The notes: generated by a model not told the origin, from the sequence alone. Positions 21,083 to 33,300 are shown, counted from the stretch's first letter. The stretch is 64,000 nucleotides of DNA from Siphonodentalium dalli (GCA_032622095.1 CP136063.1:33790987-33854986); one strand, 5' to 3'. Made by a program: numbers and translations.

Positions 21083-21100
21083 GAAAAAGTGAAGGAGTAA
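21083..21100 (+). promoter_or_regulatory. Polypurine tract
   Basis: GAAAAAGTGAAGGAGTAA, 15 purines of 18, abuts the 3' LTR. It is the expected plus-strand primer site. Confidence 0.75.
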
Positions 21101-21866
21101 TGTGCCAAGACAACCACAGGGACATAACTTTCAACCTGGGAAGAAGATAGGAAATCTCTGTCAGAGGGGCGCTCGATTACCAAACATATCAGCGTCGCTG
21201 TTGACCACATATAGATCACAAAAGTACTGAGCACCAAATCGAATTAGCGAGCGTCCATGCAATAACATAGGGAAATGATTTGTGGAGTAAACAGAACACG
21301 GTCTTGAGGATTAGCAAGACCAGATGTATCGCCTAGAAAGCTACTGAAACCAGGAGAGTTAATAGGACCCATGGGGAGCTGACGATAACTCAATTACCCT
21401 AAGTACGATGAACCGACGCGCCGTGAAAATACACATGGCCGTCATTAGCAGACACTGGGTATTTTAGGAAGAAACAAGCCAACATGAAAAGACAGTTCTA
21501 ACCAGTTTCTATCTCACCAACACAAGCGATCATCACGAACCCTCGGACGCTTAGAAGAGCAGAGTGGAGCAATGGACGGAAATACAAGGTAAACATTATG
21601 CTCTTGTATTTCTAACAACGCCCCACTGATGCGCCGACGGAGGAAGAAGAAGAGCAGACGACAGGAAGACGAACTCAACCGGAACTCAACCGAGTAGAAG
21701 ACAAGCAGACACACACAACCTATGAAGACGGAAGAAGACTCTAAACCAAGCAGACGACAGGAAGAGAAACCCAGATGCCGATGATTGAACATTATTGACT
21801 TTGTTATATATAAATAATCAAACCGTTCTGATAGCCTTAAGAGTTATATGTACCCGTATTGGCACA
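21101..21866 (+). repeat. 3' LTR (766 bp)
   Basis: Direct copy of 13419-14184 with identical length and no mismatch found on reading through both. It is followed by the second CATG target copy and the interrupted host sequence. Confidence 0.95.
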
Positions 21867-21884
21867 CATGGACGCCATCTTGTA

Positions 21885-21990
21885 TTACAGAAAATGCTCA
21901 AAGCGGAATTGAGCGGATTTTGGATATGTTATAGAGGATATATTCCTCTTCAAAATGGAATAGAAACCAACTTAGTCCAAAAAATTTCTA
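21885..21990 (+). repeat. Dispersed repeat, inverted partner of 11395-11507
   Basis: Shares the ordered words listed for its partner and lies just right of the Gypsy element. The Gypsy element inserted next to this older repeat. Confidence 0.7.
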
Positions 21991-22024
21991 GGTTGACCCT
22001 AAAATTTTAGTTTATCGACCAAAC

Positions 22025-22398
22025 TAGGGCTGCAACTATTAATCGTGAATTCAATGTATCGGGATACACTTTCAAACGCTATGCATATCGTCTCGTGGCA
22101 TGTGCATCGCGGCACAGGAAATCAAGTAATATCTGGAGATGGGCAAGTGTAAAAAAGCAAAACCTGCAATTATCGCGCAAGTTTACATGTATACAATGCG
22201 TATTTGACCCCACTAGCCAACAATTAAACTCCATTTTAGTTTAAATTGAACTCTACTCAAGTTATAAACTTGTTGTTTCTGATAATTCAGGCGGTATTCA
22301 TTTGGAAACACTAATTTAGTGTATCCTGATGTGTCGTATAGTTGATCATGTACCGTGATTCGTATCACATCGTGACGAAGTGTATCGTTGCAGCCATA
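22025..22398. mobile_element. hAT-like MITE, degenerate (374 bp)
   Basis: The left end TAGGGCTGCAAC and the reverse complement of the right end (TATGGCTGCAAC) agree at 11 of 12 positions, and both continue into ATCG/TATCG-rich sequence. TAGGGCTGNAACGA-type ends are common in hAT families and resemble the clean element at 54539. I see no matching 8-bp flanks (GACCAAAC against CGGTCCAA), so the ends or target duplication have decayed. Confidence 0.45.
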
Positions 22399-22689
22399 CG
22401 GTCCAATTTAATTATTGCATACATAGAACATGTACTGATGGTGGTTTCTTTGTGTTATATCGAACAGGGCATCGTTAAAGGCAAACATCTCAATTATGAG
22501 GACACTTGAACTTGCGTGACCCCTTGCCCTTTTGGAAAACCAAAGTTACATTGAACATCGTACAGACAAGTAACCTACACATGTATCAGAACAAACAATG
22601 TCAATGGAAGGTTTATCTGCTGTTAATTGAATTGAGAGATGTCTAACAATTGAATGGCAGGTGGGAAATGTGGGAAGGGTGGTACTTAC

Positions 22690-22923
22690 CTCAACACACC
22701 ACACATTTCGGTCACGTTTTTCGGGAGTTGGAAATTCCTTGGAAAATGGTTGAGCTGGAAATCTCACACCAAAAATAGGTTGATATAGTTGGGTTAATAA
22801 TACGTCAAATGGGTGGTAATAAGGCGTGTTATGTTTGTAAATTTCCAACAGTTGTAAAGCTTGATATACCATTTGAACTTGTGTGGGGCGAGGGTGAAAA
22901 TTATTTTTTGCTTGTGAGAACAT
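22690..22923 (-). CDS. Probable host exon of unknown function
   Basis: On the minus strand 78 codons run from MFSQAKNNFHPRP to RNVWCVE and stop exactly at a consensus donor, GAG|GTAAGT (GT at 22689-22688), in phase 0. The frame continues open upstream to about 23000, and AACCAG just upstream (exon from about 22937) could be the acceptor, so the start is uncertain. Composition is protein-like (VQMVYQALQLLEIYKHN, LLTQLYQPIFGVRFPAQPF). I do not recognise the family and see no partner exon nearby. Confidence 0.5.
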
Positions 22924-22936
22924 GTAAGTTTGGTCT

Positions 22937-24164
22937 GGTTCAAGAGATGCAGTTGTAAATTTCCAGGTGAATGGACACCCGATGGGACTCTTTAGTTACG
23001 CATCCCAAAATGTGATCAATTCTGAATTTGGAACTTAATTAAAGGTGAATATATGGATCAAAGGCTATTATAAACAAACCGACGTTAGAAATCTTCAACT
23101 TCGAATATCTTATTGACACCCCCTGCCGAAACAACAGATCAATTTAACCCAAATCGGTAAATTCATGTTCAACACGCCATTAAGTTGGAATTTTCTAATT
23201 ACTAGCTCATCAAACTTTCAAACAGTGAAATCTTTGTCTAGCTGCAAAATAGGAGGAATGTAGCACAATTAAATTCCGAACAAAACTTGAGGTCTCCTTT
23301 CCTTATCCCTTCCATGACTGGAGCTCCTGAAACTTCGTGAAAGCCCTGTGCCAATGCATTATCTTACTCATGCGAGTCTCCCGCAGGGTAAATACCAGAC
23401 GTTTGGTCCAAAAATAGTAATCGCACACTAAACATTTATTCAAGCTCTTTTGATTGCATAATGTACCAACATTCAATAAATTATTTTAATTATCTTACAA
23501 AATTAATGAGCGTAAATATAACTTGGCATTTATAGTAAATTTGCTCACAACATGCAGCTTTGTTTTAAGTTATGTAAGGTGGAATTCTACCCACATTTCC
23601 GTTATATCTCCCGATAGACAAGGTGTGCTAATTATGGCTCCACAATGTGCATTGCTTTCTCGATGGCGTTATCGCTGTAAAAATACATTTCTACAGCTGT
23701 TCCACGGCCTTGATTTCGACAATTTTATGCTAGGTCAGTCGTCCACCGAACAATGAAACGTTTGGTGTCCTGCCAGTAGCGGAGTTAATATATGCGGCTG
23801 GGGCGAATATATGCCTGTCGTTAGACACCAACAGAAGCCCTCTACGCGCTGCATTCCTCGAGATTTCGGCTGTTCCACGCAATTTGAAATTCTCTTCCGG
23901 AGATTGTCATTCTAGTCCGTATTCCTTCACATCCAGCGGATTGCCATGCCCCGTCTATTTTGCAGTATAAGTTTTAATTTTGCTTAATTTAAATTCACAT
24001 CGGAATACTTTTTTTGTTATACAAATATATTCCCACTCCTGGTGTGTGTTTGGACGTTATGTAGTTTTCCATATTCAAAATGATTTTATGTAGATAAACA
24101 GTTTACATTTTGTTTTATAACTAGAATCATGATTCTCATTTTGATTCTCGTAAAAAGTCTTGAT
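22937..24164. other. Non-coding stretch
   Basis: AT-rich, no convincing frame. 23338-23395 (CCCTGTGCCAATGCATTATC ... GCGAGTCTCCCGCAGGG) resembles one arm of the piggyBac-like fold-back at 25581-25840 and is probably a partial copy. Confidence 0.4.
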
Positions 24165-25465
24165 TCAATGTAGAAAGTAAAACGCTGTTTTGATTCTCGC
24201 AAAATCTGATAGATTAAAACTTTTTAAGGCCTGTATCAAGACATCCTGTGCGAGTGATAAAACCCTCGTGTCGGCGGACTTCGGCAGATAAACTCGTTTG
24301 GTACATGTAGATGTGAATGTGATTTCCTGACTCAGTAATGGTCCAAGCAAGGAGATTATAGACCATATCTGGTACGTTGATCTTTTCTGCTGTTAAATCG
24401 CACACGGAAGGAGGCCATGGCATAGTATCTTTAACATCTGTAAGTAAATTTCGTATTATTTTAGCACAATGAAAGAGCTCAGTCGTTTGATTTTGGACAG
24501 GCGGCCCTATTACACAATTGTCCGAAACGTTATTTTCACTATGTGATTCATTCATGATAACAGCAGATTCAACTATTTGGCCACTTGGGACATTGCTGGC
24601 GAATATGAACTCTGTGTCCTTACGCATCGATGGTAACGAAAACTGCACACGTTCTCCGAAATAATTAACGATACGCTTCTTCTTTTTTTCAGTACGGTAA
24701 TCGCTTGCGTTGATACCTTTCATTTTCAGAAAGTCTATGTATCTATCACGAATTACTGACATCCGTAACACATCCAGTTCTACGAACAAGATTGTTTGTA
24801 ACTCAGAGATGAGCGATTGGAATGCAGATTCATACTCCGGAGTACACTCGGTCGAAGTTCGATCTTCTGAACAACTAATTGATTGAAGAGTGTTCTTATG
24901 GGTATAATTGGCATAGCACGATCTGTGATATTTCACTTCGAGTGCTACTAGATCTGCGTCTTTTGTGATCATAAGCAGACGTTCGTCGCCGCGTACACAA
25001 GGGTTCGGCTCGCCTGAATAGTCTCACACCTCGTCAGTTTTTCTGGTTTTCGTCTATTTGATTTTGAAACCTTCTCGCCTGTGCATGTCGGTATGATGTA
25101 GTTATCTAGTAGTGTGGGTGGAATATTCGAACGAAGCTGTCGTTTTGCAGGAGTTGGGCCAACGTCCTCAATAGAATCGCCAATACTAACACTTTGTCTC
25201 TGTGTGTGTAAAATTGATAACACGGTCTGTGGTAACGCCCAAAAGGACCATCGTCCCACTTGTCTCTGAGTTTATCGTAGACCTTATCTCGCCGTATAAC
25301 TGCTGCTTTTTCAAACGTCGCCCAGCTGACAGGTGTAAAATCAGTTAACGGACCATCAACAGATTCAACACCATATTGGTGACATATGTACTGTTCCACA
25401 TCGATTCCAACCTCGGTTGGTGTACAGGATCGTGTTCTGGGATTTAAATTGAAATTAGTCTCCAT
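24165..25465 (-). pseudogene. Frameshifted copy of a multicopy YHRSCY/LSLAQD-type gene
   Basis: Coding similarity runs right to left through at least four frame segments: 25465 (METNFNLNPRTRS, WATFEKAAVIRRDKVYD, RYHRPCYQFYTHR), a shift near 25210, then IEDVGPTPAKRQLRSNIP and LTRCETIQASRTLVYA, a second shift near 24970, then DADLVALEVKYHRSCYANYT to VPDMVYNLLAWTITESGNH, and a third shift to KRVYLPKSADTRVLSLAQD at about 24300. The two YHRxCY motifs and VLSLAQD recall a large, poorly characterised gene family that I remember as amplified in cnidarian and mollusc genomes. At least three indels make it a pseudogene. No splice sites interrupt it, so a processed or transposed copy is possible. Confidence 0.6.
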
Positions 25466-25580
25466 CTTATATACAGCGAATCTTCAAAGACATAATTATA
25501 TCTTCTTTTCTGAAAAGATAAGAAACGTAGTATTAATTTGTGGTCGGGACCTTTGATTTTACATGTTATGTGATATATTA

Positions 25581-25840
25581 TTAACCCTTTCACGACAGGG
25601 GATGCTCTGGTGCAGCATTAAATATCATGTGCCAGTGTATTTCTTATATATGTGAGTCTCCCATTGGAGCCTCGCTTATACAAGATAATTCACTGGCTTA
25701 AGCGGTCAATGTAAATATTGTTAGGCCAATGTATTCTCCTATATATGCCAGAGTATATGGCAGACTTGCATATATAAGAGAATGTATTGGCACAGGGTTT
25801 TCGCAAAATGTCAGGAAGCACCCATTCACGATAGGGTTAT
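25581..25840. mobile_element. piggyBac-like fold-back MITE
   Basis: Begins TTAACCCTTTCACGAC and ends with the diverged complement (CACGATAGGGTTAT), so a TTAA-CCC terminus is inverted at the far side. Inside, TGCCAGTGTATTTCTTATAT is repeated in inverted form, and GCCAATGTATTCTCCTATAT (25731) pairs with a copy ending at 25791, 20 of 23 positions. TTAA plus CCCTTT is typical of piggyBac MITEs. The right TTAA is mutated to TTAT. Confidence 0.5.
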
Positions 25841-26790
25841 TGTAGTTCATTTCCACTCAAAACAATATCCATAAAAGATAGCAAGGCCTCGCCGTGCAAT
25901 CCAATACAAACTCTATCATTAAATTATAAGAAACCCACCAAATAGAACTGACAAAATGTCAGAGATATGTAGATTAATGTACATGTGGCACTATATACAC
26001 GTATGTAGACTGGGCTGCTAAGTTTTATCTGCAATAGATATATGGGCCATCCCTCGTGTTTCTGCTTTTGAACTCATGTATTCCATTCATATCGCTCTGT
26101 TATTGGGGCTATGAATGTGTCTTTCTGCAATTGACATAAGTTTAAATTAAGAATTAAATGACAAATGTATACGTAACTTAACGGAACCATATATAATACA
26201 ACGAATACATAGATTTTAAAACAAACGTGATTTCGTTGCTAATTTGGTATTACTATAAAGTTCGCTTAATTCGTTATATGTGGGAGATAACCAAATCAAA
26301 TATATATATTGAACAATTATAATAAAATATGTATGATTTATCACTTGATTTTAATTTGTGACTCAGTTTTACGAATCTAACTTACCAATGTTGACATTAG
26401 TCTTGATTGACAGCCGCGACCTTGTTCCAATATAATAGTATGCTTGGAGTCAGGTCCGTCCTGGTTACGTTGACATTAGCCTTTGCAGACTATAAACATG
26501 CTGTGACAGTAAAATTACGGAAAGCCGTTTAGTTCGTCGTGTTGTGTCTTCTGGCTTCGGATATCAGTATGTGTAGCTGTGGACTTCTGAACCAACGCAA
26601 AGATGTTGTCATACGTACAGTTGTTCTTTTTCCATATAAATTAGTGATAAGAACGCGACAAAAAGCAAAATAAAATTAATAAATGAATAACTATAAAATA
26701 ATTTTAAAAAATCAAATACCAAAACAAACAAATAACACAAGCAAAACAAACAAACAAACAAAACGATGACTATTTTTTTACATTATCCTC
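25841..26790. other. Non-coding stretch
   Basis: AT-rich, stops in all frames. A short (CAAA)n run lies at about 26738-26762. Nothing else recognised. Confidence 0.4.
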
Positions 26791-26800
26791 TCCATCACAT

Positions 26801-27230
26801 TTGAAAAAAAGTATCTGGAACAATTGGCCATGACTCGTAAACCACATTAGCTATGGGATCGCAACATGTCTCAAAAACTTCCACATTTATCAGGCGAAAC
26901 CATCGGTGTGCAATGTTACCAAGAAAGTATCTCTGAAAAGCCGCAAGCCATGTAATTTCACCCCGCCCCCTAAGCATCACGAACTATGTTAAACCAGAAC
27001 TCCAGTGACCACTCGCAAAAGTGTTCTAAATGTGAACGTCGCAAATTTCGCAAAAATCAAATTTGGGGGGGGGGTGGGTGAAATTACATGGTTTGTGGCT
27101 TTTCTGAGATACTTTCTTGGTAACCGATGGTTTCGCCTGATAAATGTGGAAGTTTTTGAGACATGTTGCGACCCCATAGCTAATGTGGTTTACGAGTCAT
27201 CGCCAATTGTTCCAGACACTTTTTTTCAAA
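26801..27230. repeat. Large inverted repeat with arms of about 170 bp
   Basis: The left arm (26801-26971), read on the minus strand, matches the right arm (27065-27230) almost throughout. GAAATTACATGG, GAGATACTTTCTTGGTAAC, TGGTTTCGCCTGATAAATG, TTTTTGAGACATGTTGCGA and AGCTAATGTGGTTTACGAGT are identical or nearly so; the main difference is about 8 extra bases near the middle of the left arm. The spacer is about 93 bp. The protein-like frames on the two strands are mirror images of the same repeat, not genes. A diverged third copy is at 29130-29310. Confidence 0.85.
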
Positions 27231-28724
27231 ATCCAAGCAATTTTCAACAATTTCACAATATTATTCGCTTTTATTTCGAAATAACTTATAACTTGGTCCC
27301 ACGTTGTATCTCAGGTTGTTCTATGGTGTATTATAATTATTATAAATTATATTACGTCCAGTTTATGGCCGCAGTAATTTTTCTGTACGCTGATATTTGC
27401 ACTTTATTAATTAACCCCAAAAAATAGGGGTAAGAGTTATCTTCCCTGAAAAATCTATTTTGGGACACCATTTGAATCGGGCAACAAGTAAAATCGGATG
27501 CGCTATATGATGACCTTTAATTTGATATAAAAACCTTTGTTGGAGGGGGTGCAGCCAACTTCTAAACTAGAGGCTTTATGGGAATTGGCCCACGGACTGC
27601 CCGTTTGAGTGTCATGTAAATAATGTTATCCCCTGGACGCAGAGCGGGAATAGTCAGCACCCAGATGCACAGGCATACGAACGAATCTATAACCAATGAT
27701 GAAGCAAGATTCAGGTGTAATCATGATCGGCTAGTCTACTCTGATTGTCCCTTTCACGCCCGTCGGGTTCATACCATTGATCAACACAATGCTACTATTA
27801 TAATCATCTTATTGTTAAAAATCCAACTGTTGATCCAGAATATATACCCACAAGCTGGGCAGACACATAAAAGCTAAATAGAGTAAAAAGTTCCTAAAAG
27901 TCCTGAAGTAATGAACCTTTTGACATGCAGTGTCTTGGATCGCCCCGAGTGGCCCGGTCTGTCCCCAGCGCTAAAATATAATTAAGCAATGGCAGTTCTA
28001 TTTGTCTCCCTCAAGATTGAAAATAGGTCTGGCTAAAATGACCACACACCCGTAGTACCGGTATAGAAAGCATAGTTACTGTACATGAGATATATGGGTG
28101 CATGTGATTATATGGGATTGGTTTTCAATGACGGCCATCGGTGGTCGCTACGTGACGGGCCCGGAAGTTCTACACATCAACAACGCATTGATGGCACTTC
28201 ATCCATATCCAAATGCAGTTATGAAACTATCTTCAATTGGCTACAATGATTCATGCGAATTGTTGTTATTTGGCCGATGGCATGTCAGGATGTACTGGTG
28301 TGTCAAATGTGAGGATATATGCATGAAATTAGTGCCAATTTTGATTTAACTGGCTATTCAGATGATGAGCGGAGTTATTGGGCATTTCCGTCAATCAATT
28401 TCTCATCACAATAAATTAGTTGAGACAAGATATTAGATTTATTTAGTTTGTTGAGGAGCACCAGTGAATGCACTTCTTAATGAACAATTCCCTTATCCCC
28501 ATATGACGAACCAAGTTAAATTTGTGTCGGTAAGTTAGGAAATCTTCGATGTGTGTTGCCGTTTTGGATGCCATCTTAGAACAATTATCAGATATGAAGT
28601 GTCCGATGCTGTATATATCGTCATTTGTGTCTATGTAACAAAATGCGCCACAAAATAAGAAAATTCATCCCTGTAAAACGTGATTCTCATTCATCAGCCT
28701 TTGGTAGCCATATGTGATCAGTTG

Positions 28725-28783
<59 letters not shown>

Positions 28784-29129
28784 CGGCTAATCGGCTTTGT
28801 TCAAAAATTTAAATAAAATTTAAAAATATGAAATAGTTGACAAAAAAGTTACCATGGGAGGTTTTATGATATTACAAATTTTGGACCAGTATCCTCGTGT
28901 GATTTTCCATACCCCAATCAAAATTTAATCACAATGTTGTTAGATTTTGAGAAATTAGTAAAAATTACCATTTTTAACATTTTCCCCCAAATTTTCATCT
29001 TAGAATACGTTCGGACAAGGTTGTTTAAAATTCGCCTTTATCAATCTCTACACTGTTTCATACCCATAAAGCCTTCTTTGCATGCGGCATTCTAAGTGTA
29101 CAAATTATTTCTGAGAAAATTATATTTTA
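27231..29129. other. Non-coding stretch with (TA)n microsatellite
   Basis: A (TA)n run of about 54 bp lies at 28726-28781. A plus-strand frame at 28098-28349 (83 codons) has no splice context or recognisable motif and I do not call it. Confidence 0.4.
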
Positions 29130-29310
29130 GGGGGTGGGGTTAAGTTTATGCTCACAAAGCATTTTCACAGAAATATGATTGGCATTCCATCATCCAAGTT
29201 GTTTTGATAGGTTTTGAGATATGTTGCACGTCAATAGCCCATGTGTTTTACAAGGTATAGCCAATTATATGTGACACTATTTTTCAAAATCCAAGTAATT
29301 TTTCACAATT
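29130..29310 (+). repeat. Diverged third copy of the 26.8-27.2 kb repeat
   Basis: Same order of words as the right arm at 27065-27230: GGGGTGGGGTTAA, TTTTGAGATATGTTGC, ATAGCCCATGTGTTTTAC, ATAGCCAATTATATGTGACA and TTTTTCAAAATCCAAG. It is clearly homologous but much more diverged, so the inverted pair arose from a family member more recently. Confidence 0.6.
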
Positions 29311-29469
29311 TGTATACGATTCTTAATAATATTAGAGTCACCTATGTCCGACTTGGGCTCCCGTGGTAAAATCATGAACAAATATAAAAACCATGCTCAA
29401 AAGCCAGTTTATAGTCTCTATTTCAGAAACAAATTTGTTAGACCCCCTGGGGTCGCGACTGGGTGGTCT

Positions 29470-30330
29470 GATGACGTCACAAAAATGGCCGCCATGCTCA
29501 TTTTCTTAAGTTCGCTATTGTTGGATATAATCATAAAAATATAATTGTGATATAAAATATATGACAATGCTTCGTACGGTGTGACTCCATGTTATATGTT
29601 TATATAAAAATGTCATCTCGATCAAAGATGGCGCCAAAATGGCGACCGGAAGTGGGAAAATTGATGTTATTTCCGATTACGGAAAATACTTCTCTTCAAT
29701 CTTGATAACAAATCATATAGGCATGACATTAGATGATTACTTGGATCATAACCTTGATTTTCTTCTCCAAATGCGATCTTTTAAAGGAAGTGGTATGAAT
29801 CTTCGGCAAAATATACTATTTTATTTTCTAACTATTTCCTTAAAAAAATAAAAATTAATCGGTGATGAACATGAGTAGTATCATTACATAAGGTATCTAC
29901 ATCTGACTGGATAAAACAAACTGTCAATTAATCCAAGATGGCTTCCAATGTGGCGGTAAAAAGTACGACAGTATGAAAATTTTACCCTCTTTCACCTAAT
30001 TACGTTTCTGTCACGTAGAAGGTGGATGCAGTAGACTAACCTGCTTCTTCCAAATAAATAATCGCCATGTTATGACACATTCTAAATAGTTTTCTTACCG
30101 CAATGACTCAAATTGCGAGTTTATATGAATTATTTTCCAAGTTCATATGACAGTTATTTTCCAAATAAGCATCGTGAAAATTCGCCAAACACATGTCCAC
30201 CACATGAGAACGATATATCAGTGTTAAATATATGAATGAATGTACTCAGATTTAGATAATACGAAGTTATAAATATCTTAATGTAATCTAGATGGCCGCC
30301 AATGTGGCGTAAATGTCGAAATTTGACATT
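29470..30330. repeat. Loose repeats marked by AAGATGGC...GTGGCG
   Basis: Related motifs recur near 29484 (AATGGCCGCCATG), 29629 (AAGATGGCGCCAAAATGGCG), 29936 (AAGATGGCTTCCAATGTGGC) and 30290 (AGATGGCCGCCAATGTGGCG), roughly 300-350 bp apart. The intervening sequence is AT-rich and too diverged to align by eye. It is probably a decayed core-repeat element. Confidence 0.4.
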
Positions 30331-30370
30331 AAAATACATATATTTCCGCAAGATATCACATCGTGTAAGA

Positions 30371-33300
30371 ATGACAGATATTCGTTATTAACATACATGG
30401 GGTTTCGGTGAGAACATACCATTCAATATATACAACCAAATTTGATTCGCAAGCACATTAAGTATATCGACTGGTGCCAAACTCGATTATGATATTATAT
30501 AAATATTTAATAGAGACCAACATGGTATGTGGAGAGAATAGAATAGTTGCCAACTTCAGCTCGCTGTCAGCTACTAGCGCTCAAACGATGCATGTGATCG
30601 CAATACGTTCTTGCATATCGATAACGATTGAGTATATTTACTCATAGACTAAAAGGTATAGCGATGGACTCAGTAAGATTACTTTATATAGCTAACAGTG
30701 ATTGTGTTTTGAGGAATTTTGAAAATGTAAACCAGGAGATCGCCTGGGGGTTCAGATATTATAGCTATACTTTAATATTGTCCATTTTGACTTCGCAGAT
30801 ATACACCGCTGGTATAGGTTTGGTTGGTGAACGAGGTGGATAATCTGTCTACTCTTCTGACATAATATACACAAAAAAGTCTTCGTAAAATGGATATTTG
30901 TATGGGTACTCTTGGTGATTGGAATGGAAAATCGACACAAAATGATCAGACACCAGCTTCTACCATTCTGACAAACATATATGTGTAGGAAGAAATGTTG
31001 GTGATTGCATCATGCTTAAACTGCTGCATGTCACAAGTTCATACCAAGTATCGGTACATTTCATGAATGCATTAATATGATGACCAGTATGGGATCGTGA
31101 CAAATTTGAACTAGAACTCAAGCAATATATTGACTTGCATCACAGCGGTATTAATACATGTATGTATATAATTAGTTTGTCTCATATACACGTAGCGATA
31201 ATGTGTATATGGACCATCACACTCTTGTGAATATAAACTGATTCCCAGTAATAACGAATCCGGTCCACGGTGAAACGTATACGTATTGTTTTTTTGTATT
31301 ATTCATGGAATAAATACTGTTTAAACTAAAGTATATCTGATATAACTGGATTGCTCATCAAGTGAACATGTATGTAGTTTTTCGTACAACATCCTGATTA
31401 GATTTCTGCCGAAGTTGCTCTATATATGCAGCATGATATATACAATTTATGGAATATAGCCAGACTGATCTGCTAACTCCTAGTCGAACAGAATTAGAAC
31501 CGCTTGGGGCATTAAGATATAGATGGATCGGCCTATTTATTATCATCTGAAAGATGCCATTATTATTAATATAGTCAACCATGGCCACCCCCATAGCTAC
31601 GCGGGCTAATTAAACTTCCTTCATTTCGGCATTTGCTTTGGTTCATGCTAACTTTCTAAGCAGAATCAACATGTCACGTCACGAGCTGTTATTCACTCCA
31701 ACTATTACTTCACATTGTGCTGTGAGAAGTTGGTGGACAACTTGCCCCATTGTGACATTCAGTAATCAGAACCTGGATTCCAGAGTATATTGGACATAAT
31801 AAATCAAACTGATGACATGACGCCAGAAGATCCATCACTACCAGTGAATTCTTTACCATCGTGTGGTACATTTCGTCAAAACGCGGGAATTAGTAATATA
31901 ATAAGTATCGCTAGCCATTTTTGGCTCGTATACAATTCATATTATTTCGTCATTCAAACTGCAGGGTTGGATATGCAGAGAAGTTGCGCAGTCCCTGCTG
32001 ATTTCGATAAACTTCAAAATAATCATTAATCAATTGGGAGTGGCAGAACAATCATAACCATTGCCAAGAACCATTTTCACGCTGAATTGATCCAATGGTC
32101 CAATGGTCCATACCAGCCTACTGTGTTCATACCAAGACACATTTCGTATGTTCACTTTGTGTGACTACCACCGATTAACTGAACACCAGGAACACCATGA
32201 ACCAGGTGTCGGAGATCTAGCCTGGTGTATGATAATGTTCATTTCAACTGAATAAAGATGTCGTGGGAGTAACTTATAGTAAATTCACAACATGACTCCA
32301 CATATTCTATGAAAGTGGTTGGAATACTTTCTTGAATATTATCCTCCTGATTTCAAAACCTGGTATTCACAATATGTCACTTTAATCTTGAAACGGGACG
32401 CCACTCTTTATACGAATATATTATCCACCCATGGGGTCTATCCTATTTTATTCTGCGGTGGTTATCAATATGATTGAAACCTGCTAAGTTCAGCTAAACG
32501 CGGTTCAAATGATGCTACCATGCAAATTTAAACCAAGGTTTCAACGCAACTAAAAGTGCGACAAGCAGGCCAAATGACAGCCATATTATTGTTTGTGATT
32601 TATAAACAAGAAGAATGTGTTGTGTCTTGCTTGCCAAGAATCATAGTGTAGCTGAGTAGTACAATACCCACTTCATAGCTATTACAATAAACAGTTGCGT
32701 GTTGCTAACTTTATGCTACACTATAGACATTTTCTACTGAGGAGATGTCACGAAAAGAACAAACACCAACGCTTATCTGCATCATCGATTGCCATTTGAT
32801 ATGGTAACCACAAATATTTCTCAATTAGTACTCCGGCTTAGAGTATAGCACATGAGGCTAGACAATCCTCAAACTAAGATGGAGGTCTACACATACCTTC
32901 TAATATCACACTGAGAGTTGGAATCTCTCCTCATAGCTCTCCTCCCTTAATATCATGAAAAGACATGAGGACATCCGCTAATATGTATAAGCTATGCGCA
33001 GTTACTTAAAAGTAGCCGATTAACCTAATTTCCCTTGATGGTATGCCAGGACAACATTTGGTGGTGTAACGAACACATACTTTTGTATTTTTAGTGCCAT
33101 TTTGGTAACCACCTTGGATGAAATTGAACAGTTCTGTTGGAATGTGATAATAATTCCGTATGTGGCACGAATGTCTCTTCCCCCTCACTGAATTCCGCTC
33201 ATTTCTTTAAATCTATTGCTAGAATATCGGAATTTATTTTTAACAAAATGCTATAAGTATGTTTTATACAGTTGATTTTTGACAGATCGAACATGTTTGT

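Larger units (their letters stand above)
13415..21870 (+). mobile_element. Complete Ty3/Gypsy LTR retrotransposon with CATG target duplication
   Basis: The element proper is 13419-21866 (8448 bp). Its 766-bp direct LTRs begin TGTGCCAA and end TTGGCACA, a perfect 8-bp inverted repeat. CATG occurs immediately before the first LTR and immediately after the second, the 4-bp target duplication. Order is LTR, leader with primer-binding candidate, gag, pol with protease, reverse transcriptase, RNase H and integrase in Gypsy order, a 1.46-kb tail region, polypurine tract, LTR. No chromodomain is seen and a GPY/F-like module follows the integrase. The two LTRs show no difference that I can see, so insertion is very recent and the element may still be active. 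Confidence 0.95.

Noticed and set aside
26795-27427. ORFs with the shared RWFRLINVEVFETCCDPIAN stretch on both strands
   Set aside because: They are the two arms of an inverted repeat; a third, diverged copy does not keep the frame.
28726-28781. Long (TA)n as a replication origin or matrix-attachment signal
   Set aside because: A plain microsatellite with no other supporting features; similar runs occur at 34.5 and 47.8 kb.
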